Of a DNA stretch of 64,000 nucleotides, positions 26,806-35,508 are shown piece after piece. Where the stretch lies: contig NZ_AMRK01000001.1 in assembly GCF_000299875.1 (NCBI RefSeq), positions 124,001-188,000 of the forward strand. Direction: 5' to 3'. Each line of letters starts with the position of its first letter. The stretch's first letter is position 1. The notes beneath the pieces are model-generated. The model ran no database searches. It was given only the letters and a program-made list of their open reading frames with translations, and was not told the origin of the DNA. This DNA comes from Celeribacter baekdonensis B30. GTDB taxonomy: Bacteria > Pseudomonadota > Alphaproteobacteria > Rhodobacterales > Rhodobacteraceae. The translations under genes and the position numbers were made by a program.

Positions 26806-27795
26806 TTATTTGATGATGCCGATGTCTTTCGAAATCGCCTGAATTTGCGCAACGCTCTCGGAGACGAATGTTTCGAAGGCTGCGCCTTGCAGGTCAAGCG
26901 GCGCCATGCCGTTGTTCGCCATGATCTCTTTCCACTCAGGTGTGGCATAGAGATCCGCGATTTTGGACACCCAGGCGTCATAGGCTTCGTCGCTCATCTC
27001 GCCCGGTGCATAAAAGCCGCGCCAGTTGGCCCCGATGGCATCCACGCCCTGCTCTTTTGCCGTCGGGAAATCGGCAAATTCGCCACCAAGACGCTCGGGC
27101 GACAACACGGCAAGCACACGAATGTCACCGCTGTCGACAAAGCCTTTGGCTTCGGAAATATCGCCGGTGAAGGCCTGAACAGAGCCAGCCAAAAGCTGGG
27201 TCACCGCCTCACCGCCACCATCAAACGCGATGTATTTCACGGTGCGCACATCGTCGATACCATAGGCATTGGCCGCGATCAGAACTTTGAGGTGGTCCCA
27301 GCCGCCCACGGCGGACCCGCCCGCGACGGAGACAGAGCGCGGATCGGTTTTGATCATCTCAAGCAGAGCCGGAAGATCGGCAATGTCGCTGTCTTTGGCG
27401 ACGGCGATCACACCGTAGTCTGCACCGATGGAGGCCAACCAACGGACCTGATCCATGGTGTTGCCCGGATACGCGCCCTGCGCCAAACGGGTCGCGGTCG
27501 CGGACGAGGCCGCCACGATCAGATCATTGTCATCAGCGCGCTTGTTGACGACTTCGGCATAGGCCACACCACCACCGCCACCGGCGAGGTTCACAACCTG
27601 CATGGTTTTATCGAGAAGGCCGAGGTCTTGCAGGGTTTTCCCCACCTGACGACAGGTGAAATCCCAACCGCCACCGGGGTTGGCGGGCGCGATACATTCA
27701 GGGTTCTCGGGGGTGAAACCGTCCGCGAAGGCGCCAAAGGTGGATGCGCCAAGCAAAGCTGCGGCAACGGTGAGGCGAGTGGCCTTGATGATCAT
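26806..27795 (-). CDS. tctC: Periplasmic binding protein of the tripartite tricarboxylate transporter
   Basis: This 329-residue Bug/TctC-family protein has a signal peptide ending near AFADG. The pocket motif is PANPGGGWD (about residues 37-45), where the two loops bind carboxylates. A later GGSAVGGWDH segment forms the second half of the pocket. It captures the carboxylate and may also inform the TctE sensor. GGAGG lies 8 nt before ATG 27795. First gene of tctCBA, divergent from tctD. Confidence 0.93.
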   Translation of the reverse strand: MIIKATRLTVAAALLGASTFGAFADGFTPENPECIAPANPGGGWDFTCRQVGKTLQDLGLLDKTMQVVNLAGGGGGVAYAEVVNKRADDNDLIVAASSATATRLAQGAYPGNTMDQVRWLASIGADYGVIAVAKDSDIADLPALLEMIKTDPRSVSVAGGSAVGGWDHLKVLIAANAYGIDDVRTVKYIAFDGGGEAVTQLLAGSVQAFTGDISEAKGFVDSGDIRVLAVLSPERLGGEFADFPTAKEQGVDAIGANWRGFYAPGEMSDEAYDAWVSKIADLYATPEWKEIMANNGMAPLDLQGAAFETFVSESVAQIQAISKDIGIIK

Positions 27796-27916
27796 GTGTA
27801 TTTTCCTCCACATTCATGTCTGTCGGGCTGTAAGGCCGCCCGAAGTCCAAAAGCCAACGCACCGCAGGTTTGCGGTCTCCTCGCGAATGGCTATGAAGGA
27901 TGTGTAGACTGCAAAG

Positions 27917-27933
27917 CTGTCATGAACCTGTCA
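27917..27933. promoter_or_regulatory. Candidate TctD binding direct repeat
   Basis: CTGTCA at 27917-27922 is repeated at 27928-27933, an 11-bp period typical of OmpR-family response-regulator sites. It is in the tctC/tctD divergent promoter, 122 bp upstream of tctC. Assigned by spacing and position only. Confidence 0.4.
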
Positions 27934-27976
27934 CGGCGGATCACGCGGGCCAGTGAAGCGGGAGGATCAGAGGACC

Positions 27977-28648
27977 ATGCGGATATTGATCGTTGAAGAT
28001 GCGGCCGATGTGGCCGAAGCCGTGGCCATTCGGCTGGACAAATCCGGCATGGCCTGTGACATCGCCGAGTGTTGTGAGGCAGCGGAAGATTTTCTGGCGG
28101 TGCAGCGCTATGATGCGATTGTGCTCGACATCAACCTGCCCGACCGCAACGGCACCGAGCTGTTGCGCGACATGCGCACGCGCGGTGACCGCACGCCGGT
28201 GTTGATGCTGACCGCCTTGTTTTCCGTCGATGACCGGGTGTCCGCGCTTGATCTTGGGGCCGATGACTATTTGGTCAAACCCTTTGATCAACGTGAATTG
28301 GAAGCCCGCCTTCGTGCCCTTGTGCGGCGCGAAGCGGAGCAAAAATCGGACGCCATCTCTTTGGGACCGCTGACATTTTCGCTCGCAACCCTGAATGCGA
28401 CACTTGAAGGTGTGCCGCTGAATCTGACCCGACGCGAGGCCACGCTTTTGGGGCTGTTGTTGCGCAATCAAAAGGCCGCGCTGAGTAAGAAACGCCTGTA
28501 TGATGGGTTGTTCGCCTTTGATGACGCCGATGTGGGATTAAACGCCATCGAACTCTACATCGCGCGGCTGCGCAAAAAGCTCGCGGGCACAAGCGTGAGC
28601 ATCGAAACCCAACGCGGTGTCGGCTATCGGATTTTCCAAAATGAATAG
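27977..28648 (+). CDS. tctD: OmpR-family response regulator TctD
   Basis: This 223-residue protein has a receiver domain with the acidic pair in VEDAADV, phospho-acceptor Asp51 (VLDINLPD) and Lys in VKPFD. It ends in a winged-helix DNA-binding domain (LNAIELYIARLRKKL). On phosphorylation by the adjacent kinase it should activate tctCBA. GAGGA precedes the ATG at 27977. The next gene starts within its last codons. Confidence 0.93.
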   Translation: MRILIVEDAADVAEAVAIRLDKSGMACDIAECCEAAEDFLAVQRYDAIVLDINLPDRNGTELLRDMRTRGDRTPVLMLTALFSVDDRVSALDLGADDYLVKPFDQRELEARLRALVRREAEQKSDAISLGPLTFSLATLNATLEGVPLNLTRREATLLGLLLRNQKAALSKKRLYDGLFAFDDADVGLNAIELYIARLRKKLAGTSVSIETQRGVGYRIFQNE

Positions 28649-30044
28649 CCACATGGTTGCGCTGAACGGTCAACGCACACTCCTGTCACGAGTGATGGGC
28701 GGGGTCTTGTCGCTTTTGGCCGTAGGGGGCATTTTGGTGACGATCGCCGCCTTTGCCTACGGCAAAAACGCAGCGCGGCAATCCTTTGACCGCATTTTAC
28801 TGGGTGCGGCCAATGACATTGCGGAATCAATCGACATCGTGAATGGCGCCCCGATTGCAGATATTCCGGTCTCGGCCTTTGGCCTTTTGTCCCTGGCGGC
28901 GGATGATCGCATTTTTTATTCAGTGCGTGGCCCGCAGGGCGAGGTTCTGACCGGCTACGCGGGCGCTGTTGCACGCGATTTCACCCATGACACGCTCACC
29001 ACGCCAGCGTTTTTTGACAGCACACTCCAAGGCGAACGCGCGCGGTTTGTCACCGTGGCCAGGCGGTTCTCGGAACGGGATTTTTCCGGCGCGGTGTTTG
29101 TCTTTGTCGGACAGACGTTGCGGGCGCGCAATGCGATGGCGCTGGACCTGACCAAGGGCGCGGTTCTGGTCACGGGGATTGGCGGCATCGCTCTGCTTTT
29201 GGGGGCATTTTTAGTGATCCGCTCAGCCATGCGACCGCTTGAACACCTGACCCGAGACCTGTCGCACCGTGACCCCTATGACTTGACGCCGATGGCCGCA
29301 GACGGGCCTGCCGAAGTTGCGGTCATGGTCCATGCGATGAACCGGTTTATGCAGCGTCTGGACCGACAAGTCGGCGCGATGAAACATCTGATTTCCGACA
29401 CCGCGCATCAGTTGCGCACCCCCGTTGCCGCGATCCGGGCGCAGGCGGAATTGGCAATAGAAGACGATCCCGCGCATCGCGCCCATCGACTGGAGCGCTT
29501 GGTGCGGCGCACACGCTCTTTGGGCACTTTGTTGGATCAGATGTTGTCGCGCGCCATGGTCATCCACCGCACAGATAACGCCCCGCCCTCCGCCGTGGAT
29601 TTGCGCGACGTGGCGCTGAAGGTCTTTGAGGACCGCGACCACGAAGTTTTGGCCCCGGAGGCCGAGGTTCGATTAGAGATCGGGGATGTGGCGGTGATCG
29701 TGATGGCCGATGAAATTTCATTGAGTGAAGCGGCGAAAAACATGCTGGCGAATGCGCTGCGTCATGGCACATCCCCGATCACCATCGGGGTCTGTGCCGA
29801 TCGAGGCATAGGCGAGATTTGGGTCCAAGACGCGGGTCCTGGCCCGGCCAACGATGTGATCGACACCATCGGCCAACGGTTTGAACGCTCCGCCGCCTCA
29901 AAGGGCAACAGCGCGGGATTGGGCCTCTCGATTGTGCGCGCCGTGGCCGAGGCATTCCAAGGAAAGGTGCATATGGCACGCAATGATCAAGGGTTTCGTG
30001 TCAGTCTGGCCTTGCCTGCGGACCATAGCGTGGAGGAGGTATGA
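28641..30044 (+). CDS. tctE: Sensor histidine kinase TctE
   Basis: This 467-residue membrane kinase has an N-terminal helix (about 19-41), a periplasmic domain of about 130 residues, a second helix (about 174-195) and a HAMP-like linker. The H-box SDTAHQLRTPVAA, N-box KNMLANALRHG and G-boxes (DAGPG, GNSAGLGLSI) follow. It senses carboxylate availability at the periplasmic face. Start 28641 overlaps tctD by 8 nt. Its stop overlaps the next gene, which encodes a periplasmic binding protein, by 4 nt. Confidence 0.92.
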   Translation: MNSHMVALNGQRTLLSRVMGGVLSLLAVGGILVTIAAFAYGKNAARQSFDRILLGAANDIAESIDIVNGAPIADIPVSAFGLLSLAADDRIFYSVRGPQGEVLTGYAGAVARDFTHDTLTTPAFFDSTLQGERARFVTVARRFSERDFSGAVFVFVGQTLRARNAMALDLTKGAVLVTGIGGIALLLGAFLVIRSAMRPLEHLTRDLSHRDPYDLTPMAADGPAEVAVMVHAMNRFMQRLDRQVGAMKHLISDTAHQLRTPVAAIRAQAELAIEDDPAHRAHRLERLVRRTRSLGTLLDQMLSRAMVIHRTDNAPPSAVDLRDVALKVFEDRDHEVLAPEAEVRLEIGDVAVIVMADEISLSEAAKNMLANALRHGTSPITIGVCADRGIGEIWVQDAGPGPANDVIDTIGQRFERSAASKGNSAGLGLSIVRAVAEAFQGKVHMARNDQGFRVSLALPADHSVEEV

Positions 30045-31105
30045 TGCGATCTCTTTTACGCTTGTGGCGTATGAGTTTGATGGTGCTGTGCCTCATTGCC
30101 AACCCGGCGATGAGCCAAGAGGCCAGCCAAAGATTTATCGCCAAAGACGCCACACCAAGCACCGTTCTCCTGGTGCGCTCCACCACCGATATTTCGATTT
30201 TTGCCCCTGCTTTGGCGGCCTTTGTCGCGGCCAACCCAAGCGTCGAAATCGCCTATGAACAATGGGGGTCCAACGCGCTTTATGCCAACAGTCTTGGAGC
30301 CTGTGAGGGGACAGCCACACCTGCGGATGTGGTGATTTCCTCCGGAGTGCATCAGATGGTGGATTTGGTCAACCGCGCCTGTGCCAGTGCCTATCAGTCT
30401 GAATTCACAGCCCAATTGCCCGCCGCGCGTCGGTGGCGCGACGAGCTTTGGGGGATCACCCGCGAAGCCGCTGTGATCATCTACAACACCGATCTGGTCT
30501 CTGCTGAGGACGCCCCGCGCACGCGCTTTGCACTGTTGGATTTGATGCGGCGTTCCTCTGCCGACTTTATGGGTAAAATCGCCACCTATGATGTGGAAGC
30601 CTCCGGCCTTGGATTTCTCTTTGCCTTTATGGACAGTCAGGAGGCCACAACCTTTGGCGGGCTTTTGGAAGGCTTCGCCCGCGTCGATGCGGTGGCAACC
30701 TGTTGTTCGGCGGAGATCATTGAAGGGGTCGACAGTGGCCGATATAAAATCGCCTATAATGTGTTGGGCTCCTATGTGGATACCGTCCCGCATGCGAATT
30801 TGGGCGTGATTTACCCCGAAGATTACACGTTGTTTTTGTCGCGCGCTTTTATGATCCCAAAAGGCGCGCATCAAGGTGCTACGGCGGGCGGGTTTTTGGA
30901 CTTTCTCCTGTCGCCCCGTGGGCGCGCCCTGTTGTCCCAGAGCACGCTCATTCATGACAGCAACAGCGATGAAACCGCCGCAAACGAAAGTGCGACACGC
31001 TACATTCCCATTGGGCCGACCTTGCTTGTCGCAATGGATCGACACAGGCGCGCCCGCTTTATCGAAAAATGGCGCGATAGTTTTGGTGTGGATGCGGTGA
31101 AATAA
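30041..31105 (+). CDS. Periplasmic solute-binding protein coupled to TctDE
   Basis: This 354-residue type-2 periplasmic binding protein of the iron/putrescine-like ABC group has a signal peptide (cleavage near AMSQE). No transporter genes accompany it. The 4-nt ATGA overlap with the kinase gene suggests a fixed ratio and a job as the ligand-sensing partner of TctE rather than a transport component. Similar TctDE-linked binding proteins occur in other proteobacteria. The ligand is unknown; a carboxylate or metal-carboxylate complex would fit. Confidence 0.8.
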   Translation: MMRSLLRLWRMSLMVLCLIANPAMSQEASQRFIAKDATPSTVLLVRSTTDISIFAPALAAFVAANPSVEIAYEQWGSNALYANSLGACEGTATPADVVISSGVHQMVDLVNRACASAYQSEFTAQLPAARRWRDELWGITREAAVIIYNTDLVSAEDAPRTRFALLDLMRRSSADFMGKIATYDVEASGLGFLFAFMDSQEATTFGGLLEGFARVDAVATCCSAEIIEGVDSGRYKIAYNVLGSYVDTVPHANLGVIYPEDYTLFLSRAFMIPKGAHQGATAGGFLDFLLSPRGRALLSQSTLIHDSNSDETAANESATRYIPIGPTLLVAMDRHRRARFIEKWRDSFGVDAVK

Positions 31106-31133
31106 CCGGGGCGCGCCTCGTCGAGACAGCACC

Positions 31134-32030
31134 TCATAGGGCCGCGTCCTCAAACACATGAACCACCCAATCCAGAAACACCCGCACTCTGGGGGAGAGT
31201 TGGCGGTTCTGGGGGGAGTAGGCGGCGAGGAAAATGGGTGGGGGTGGCGCATTGGTCAGGACTTCCACCAGTCTCCCAGCCTCAAGGTCATCCAGAAAAC
31301 GATACTTTGGTGCTTGCACGAGGCCGAAGCCTTCCCTTGCCAAGTGATGCACCGTGTCTGCGTCATTGGCCGTCACAGTTGCAGGTAAAGAGACTTCCTC
31401 AAAACGCGTCCCGACTTTGAACTCAAGCGGCATCGCCGTTCCCGTTCGCGACGACAAAAACCCCACCATACGATGGCCATCGAGGTCCTTGACGGACTGC
31501 GGCGTGCCGTATTTTGCAAGATACTCGGGGCTGGCGCAGGTGATCTCCGGGATGCTGGCGAGTCGCCGCATCATCATGGTGCTGTCCTCCGGTTCTCCGG
31601 CGCGGATGACACAGTCGACCCCTTCGCGCACCAGATCGACCAATCGTTCCGTCTGACCAAGTTGCAATGTGATCTTGGGATATCGGGCGAGGAACCCCGA
31701 CAGGCGCGGCAACAAAAAGACCCGTGTGAGCGTACCAGGAGCATCAATGCGCAAAAGCCCCGAAGGCTCGTGTCCACGCAAGGCGCCTTCTGCCTCCTCC
31801 AAATCGGCCAGGATCGACAGGCACCGTTGATAATAGGCCGCCCCATCGGGCGTGGCGGCGATGTGCCGTGTCGTGCGGTCAAGCAAGCGACTTTCCAAAT
31901 CGCGCTCCAACCGTTGAATGGCTTCGCTGGCGGTTGAGCGCGGAATGTTCAGATCGGCAGCGGCTTTGGTAAAGCTGCCACGCTCCAGAACACGGACAAA
32001 AAGGCGCATCGTCGCAAGCCGGTCTATCAT
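31134..32030 (-). CDS. LysR-family regulator, CrgA-like subgroup
   Basis: This 298-residue LysR protein has HTH residues 18-38 (GSFTKAAADLNIPRSTASEA). Members of this subgroup commonly sit divergently to a short-chain dehydrogenase or oxidoreductase gene and repress it until an electrophile or quinone appears. Here the divergent gene is an SDR, with 94 bp between starts and an inverted repeat in the gap (32054-32089). Confidence 0.9.
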   Translation of the reverse strand: MIDRLATMRLFVRVLERGSFTKAAADLNIPRSTASEAIQRLERDLESRLLDRTTRHIAATPDGAAYYQRCLSILADLEEAEGALRGHEPSGLLRIDAPGTLTRVFLLPRLSGFLARYPKITLQLGQTERLVDLVREGVDCVIRAGEPEDSTMMMRRLASIPEITCASPEYLAKYGTPQSVKDLDGHRMVGFLSSRTGTAMPLEFKVGTRFEEVSLPATVTANDADTVHHLAREGFGLVQAPKYRFLDDLEAGRLVEVLTNAPPPPIFLAAYSPQNRQLSPRVRVFLDWVVHVFEDAAL

Positions 32031-32053
32031 TTGTTCGTCATTTCCGAATTATC

Positions 32054-32089
32054 ATTCCAATTTTCGCCGGATTATCTGGAATCTATTCC
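32054..32089. promoter_or_regulatory. Candidate LysR operator upstream of the SDR gene
   Basis: Two overlapping symmetric elements are present: ATTCCA (32054-32059) mirrored by TGGAAT (32077-32082), and the compact palindrome GGAAT-CT-ATTCC (32078-32089). Position in the divergent promoter suits a LysR site that also covers the promoter. Confidence 0.45.
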
Positions 32090-32124
32090 GGTTTATCTAC
32101 CGTGACAACAGACCGGAGATCGAC

Positions 32125-32862
32125 ATGAAACACCCAACTCAAAACACAATCATCACTGGCGCCAGCAAAGGGATCGGTGCGGCCATCGCACTGCGTCTTG
32201 CTCAGGACGGTCATGCTGTTCTGATAAACTATGCGCGTGACAAAGCCGCGGCTCATCGCGTCGTCAAAACGATAAAGGAGGCCGGCGGTCAAGCGATTGC
32301 GGTCCAAGGCGATGTCGCAGAGCCATCCTGCATGGCCGAGCTGTTTGACGCTGTTGAACAGACCTTCGGACCCGCCAACGGTCTGATCAACAATGCAGGC
32401 ATCATGCGCGGCGGCCCGATTGGCGCCGCGACAGATGAGGACTTTGACGCGCAATGCGCCGTCAATTTTGCGGGCGTCTTCAGAGGCATGCGCGAGGCCG
32501 CCCATCGCCTGACGGAGGGCGGAACCATTGTCAGCCTGTCCTCCAGCGTCGTTGGCCTCTACCAGCCTAACTACGGCCTCTATGCCGCGACCAAAGCCGC
32601 CGTCGAGGCGATGACCCATGTGTTGGCAAAAGAACTTGGCCCGCGTGGGATCACCGTCAACGCCGTCGCGCCCGGCCCGGTGGACACCGAATTTTTCAGG
32701 ACCGGGAAACCCGATGCCTTGATCGAACACATTAAGGACATGAACCCGTTTGGGCGTCTCGGGACGCCTGACGACATCGCTGCCGCTGTGGCTTTTCTCG
32801 CTGGCCCTGATGGCCGCTGGATCAGTGGCCAAACCCTTCGCGCCAATGGCGGCGTGATCTAA
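32125..32862 (+). CDS. Short-chain dehydrogenase/reductase
   Basis: This 245-residue classical SDR has the cofactor motif TGASKGIG (11-18), NNAG (89-92), a catalytic serine in SLSSS and the pair Tyr153/Lys157. It resembles 3-oxoacyl-ACP-reductase-like oxidoreductases acting on small carbonyls. GGAG precedes ATG 32125; the long upstream frame lies in the divergent promoter. It is followed after 26 nt by a small tautomerase gene. Confidence 0.92.
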   Translation: MKHPTQNTIITGASKGIGAAIALRLAQDGHAVLINYARDKAAAHRVVKTIKEAGGQAIAVQGDVAEPSCMAELFDAVEQTFGPANGLINNAGIMRGGPIGAATDEDFDAQCAVNFAGVFRGMREAAHRLTEGGTIVSLSSSVVGLYQPNYGLYAATKAAVEAMTHVLAKELGPRGITVNAVAPGPVDTEFFRTGKPDALIEHIKDMNPFGRLGTPDDIAAAVAFLAGPDGRWISGQTLRANGGVI

Positions 32863-32888
32863 CCCCCTCCCCTTGAAAGGACAATCAA

Positions 32889-33101
32889 ATGCCATTTGCA
32901 AACTACAAATTGCCACAAGACTCCCTCACCACGGCCCAGAAAGAAGACCTGATCCACAAGACAACCGACCTGCTGGTTGGGCTCTTTGGAGAGGTCGTGC
33001 GCCCCAACACAATGGTTCTGATCGAAGAGGTCAAGGATGGTGGGTACGGCCGCGCCGACGAAGTGTTTGTGTTGCCGGATGAGTATCGCGCCAAGGGCTA
33101 A
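32889..33101 (+). CDS. 4-oxalocrotonate tautomerase-like protein
   Basis: This 70-residue protein starts Met-Pro, so after Met removal Pro1 can act as the catalytic base of the tautomerase superfamily. The spacing to the conserved segment around IEEVKDGGYGR fits this fold. AAAGGA lies upstream. It is probably co-transcribed with the SDR under the divergent LysR regulator. Substrate not known. Confidence 0.82.
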   Translation: MPFANYKLPQDSLTTAQKEDLIHKTTDLLVGLFGEVVRPNTMVLIEEVKDGGYGRADEVFVLPDEYRAKG

Positions 33102-33211
33102 GTCGCCTTATGCACGGGGCAGCAGTGCAAGCCGCCGCCCCAATGATTTCTGACAATGACCTTTGGTTTCGACACCCATCTTCGTGGTTCGACCAAGGAT
33201 CACTCAGAGGA

Positions 33212-33877
33212 TCACCAAAGCACAGAAACGCCCGCAAAAAAGCTGTGGCCAGCAATCAGGGCACAATAGGCGGTCAGCGCGTAGACACTCCGCCTGACAT
33301 CGCCCTTTGCAAAGACCGTCCGCAGGGGCGCGCGTTTCGCAGGGTGCCACAGGGTCTGCCATGTCTGCATCCCCAGTTCTTTTTGCCGCCGCCGATCCAG
33401 AAGCCGCATCCCAAGGATGGCAAACCCGCCCAGAGCTCCAAACAGCAACACATGCGCCAAATCGCCATTGGGCAACAGATGCAAACCCGCCCAAAGCAGA
33501 AACCCCAACAGGAGCGGATGGCGGTGCACCCGCACGAAACCCGGCCGCGACGGATCAAACGCATCAGTCTTTGCCCCTCCGAAGGAAAAGGGATTTGGAC
33601 GCCCAAGTGACAGGGCGAATATCATGCAGACCGCCAGCATTCCAATCCGGGTCACAGTCAGAGTGATCGCAGATTGTGGCCACAACAGAACCTGATCGGG
33701 CCAGTTGGCCGCGCGGATCAGCAGCAAGAGCATGGCCAGCGACAGAAGCGAGTATAGAATGGTAAAGCCCCGCGCGCCCACCGCCGCCACCGCCCGGCGT
33801 TTGACGGCGGGGCGGGTCGGGATCGAATGGCTGAACAAAAACAACGCGAACATCGTCCCATAGGCAACCCAGTTCAT
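33212..33877 (-). CDS. nnrU: NnrU family membrane protein
   Basis: This 221-residue protein with about six membrane helices has the NnrU-family PGFVRVHRHPLLLGFLLW-type motif. The family is genetically tied to nitrite and NO reductase activity in Rhodobacter, but the biochemical role is open. GGAGG lies 9 nt before ATG 33877. It is the last gene of the leftward norCBQD - small proteins - nnrS - nnrU unit. Confidence 0.85.
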   Translation of the reverse strand: MNWVAYGTMFALFLFSHSIPTRPAVKRRAVAAVGARGFTILYSLLSLAMLLLLIRAANWPDQVLLWPQSAITLTVTRIGMLAVCMIFALSLGRPNPFSFGGAKTDAFDPSRPGFVRVHRHPLLLGFLLWAGLHLLPNGDLAHVLLFGALGGFAILGMRLLDRRRQKELGMQTWQTLWHPAKRAPLRTVFAKGDVRRSVYALTAYCALIAGHSFFAGVSVLW

Positions 33878-33890
33878 GTCACAGACCTCC

Positions 33891-35087
33891 TCAACGGGAC
33901 CGTTTCGCAGACCACAGCATCGGGGCATACTGTATGGCAAAGCCCAGAAATGCCATAATCCAAAAGCCGCCCGAAAGCTGATACAGCCCGGTCAGTGGCA
34001 CAAACCCGGCTAGAAACCGCAGGATTGTGGCGGCAAAGAGCGCGACATAGACCGCCACGGTCCCGGCGCTGGCCTGTAGGTCGCGCCCGGTATGACCCAG
34101 CGAGGCACGGCTCATCACCGACAGCGTCATTCCACCAATCACGCCTGCGGTCCACAGGTGCACTGCGGCAGGCCCCGCCAACATCCCCGGCCACAGGATC
34201 GAGGCACTGACAGCCAAAGCCCCGAGCGGCAAGCAGAGATAACTCATATGCAAGACAAACAGAATCGGTTCGCGCCGGGTCATCAGCCCTTGCCAACGGC
34301 TCAGGCGGATTAGGTGCAACACGCCGATCACGGCAAGGAGAAGCGCGGTGACCACATGCAACGGCGCCGCCCCCCATGCCAAAAGCGCCAAGGCGCTCAG
34401 CGCCAATGTGGCTTTGTCAAACCGCTGCATCGGCGGCACCGGACGCGCCGCATGTCCCGCTTTCACCAACCAGTTACGGGTGAAAGACGGGATGATCCGA
34501 CCGCCAATCAGGGCGACCATCATCAACGCCGAGCCAAGCCCCAGCCGCATCCCGAAGCCCGTCGCCGCATTGCCCCCGCGCCCGGCCTCCAAAAGGAACA
34601 GAAGGTCAGAGAGGGTAAACACCATGAGCAGGAGCAACACGGGCAGGTTGCGCCAATTCCGCCCCGCAACGATCTCTCGCAGCAAGAACGCCCCGAGCAC
34701 CAGTGGAAAGGCAAGGTCGGTGGCGGCCGCATAGCCGAAAGGGATCAGCCCCGAAAACAGCATGGCGATGCGCCCGATACCCCAGAGCGCGAACACCCCG
34801 ATCAGGGACGTACCGACCACCGGCAGGCGCCCGGTCCAGTTGGGAACAGCCGTCAAAAGGAACCCGGCGATGATCGCACCGAGATAGCCAAACAGGAACG
34901 CATGGGCGTGCCAACTCACCGGATCGAGCCGTGACGGCAGGGTGAGCGCCCCGGACAAGACCAATATCCACAGGCACATGGCACAGGCAGCCCAAAGCGA
35001 TCCAAACAGGAAAAACGGACGAAACCCGTAGGAAAACAGGGCTGGACCCGTCCAACGGCGCATCTGTTCAGTAGAAGAAACGGGCAT
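33891..35087 (-). CDS. nnrS: NnrS family haem/copper membrane protein
   Basis: This 398-residue protein with about 12 helices is typical of NnrS, which protects cells from NO and iron-nitrosyl stress. N-terminal FSYGFRPFFLFG and the membrane histidines (SWHAHAFLFGY) agree with the family. The ATG at 35087 has AAGGA 8 nt upstream. It is followed by nnrU after 13 nt and preceded by two small membrane-protein genes in the nor operon. Confidence 0.93.
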   Translation of the reverse strand: MPVSSTEQMRRWTGPALFSYGFRPFFLFGSLWAACAMCLWILVLSGALTLPSRLDPVSWHAHAFLFGYLGAIIAGFLLTAVPNWTGRLPVVGTSLIGVFALWGIGRIAMLFSGLIPFGYAAATDLAFPLVLGAFLLREIVAGRNWRNLPVLLLLMVFTLSDLLFLLEAGRGGNAATGFGMRLGLGSALMMVALIGGRIIPSFTRNWLVKAGHAARPVPPMQRFDKATLALSALALLAWGAAPLHVVTALLLAVIGVLHLIRLSRWQGLMTRREPILFVLHMSYLCLPLGALAVSASILWPGMLAGPAAVHLWTAGVIGGMTLSVMSRASLGHTGRDLQASAGTVAVYVALFAATILRFLAGFVPLTGLYQLSGGFWIMAFLGFAIQYAPMLWSAKRSR

Positions 35088-35100
35088 TCTCACGGTCCTT

Positions 35101-35337
35101 TCAAGTGTCGGCAACATCCATCAGGCGTCGGATATGACAGGCAAAGGCATAGGTGGCAGGCAGCGCGATGAGCGCGCCAAGCCCCAGCGACACCGAGGTC
35201 GTCGCAACCGGCAAGCCAAGCCACGACCCAATGAGCGAGGCGAAAAAGACATTCACCGCAAAAGCGCCCCAACCGAAAGGAAAGAGCAGCACCGCGATGC
35301 GTGCCGCGCTCCAGTGCCCCACGCCCTGTCGGGTCAT
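35101..35337 (-). CDS. Small membrane protein of the nor operon
   Basis: This 78-residue protein has two hydrophobic segments (about 13-37 and 42-65) and no recognised domain. It overlaps the stop of the preceding small gene by 4 nt (ATGA) and lies 13 nt before nnrS. Its place suggests a function in NO-reductase assembly or maturation. That is inference. Confidence 0.75.
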   Translation of the reverse strand: MTRQGVGHWSAARIAVLLFPFGWGAFAVNVFFASLIGSWLGLPVATTSVSLGLGALIALPATYAFACHIRRLMDVADT

Positions 35338-35507
35338 CGCCGCGCCACCACCCGCGCGACCACAATCAGCGCGGCAATCAGTGCCAATGTGGCGAAAAAG
35401 AACCAAAGTTCCGCCGTGGCGGATTGCGCCTGTGGGATTGGACGATCGAACGCCTCGGCAAAACCCGATGCGGGAATGACGGCGGTGAGAAGGATTAGAA
35501 AACGCAT
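35334..35507 (-). CDS. Small secreted/membrane-anchored protein of the nor operon
   Basis: This 57-residue protein has an N-terminal signal-like helix (ending near GFAEA), a short soluble piece and a C-terminal transmembrane helix ending in Arg. AGGAG precedes ATG 35507. It starts 1 nt after norD stops and overlaps the next small gene by 4 nt. No family recognised. Confidence 0.72.
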   Translation of the reverse strand: MRFLILLTAVIPASGFAEAFDRPIPQAQSATAELWFFFATLALIAALIVVARVVARR

Positions 35508-35508
35508 A

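Noticed and set aside
26320-27996. 558-codon open frame on the plus strand
   Set aside because: Antisense to tctB and tctC and running into the tctD start; it has no domain signature.
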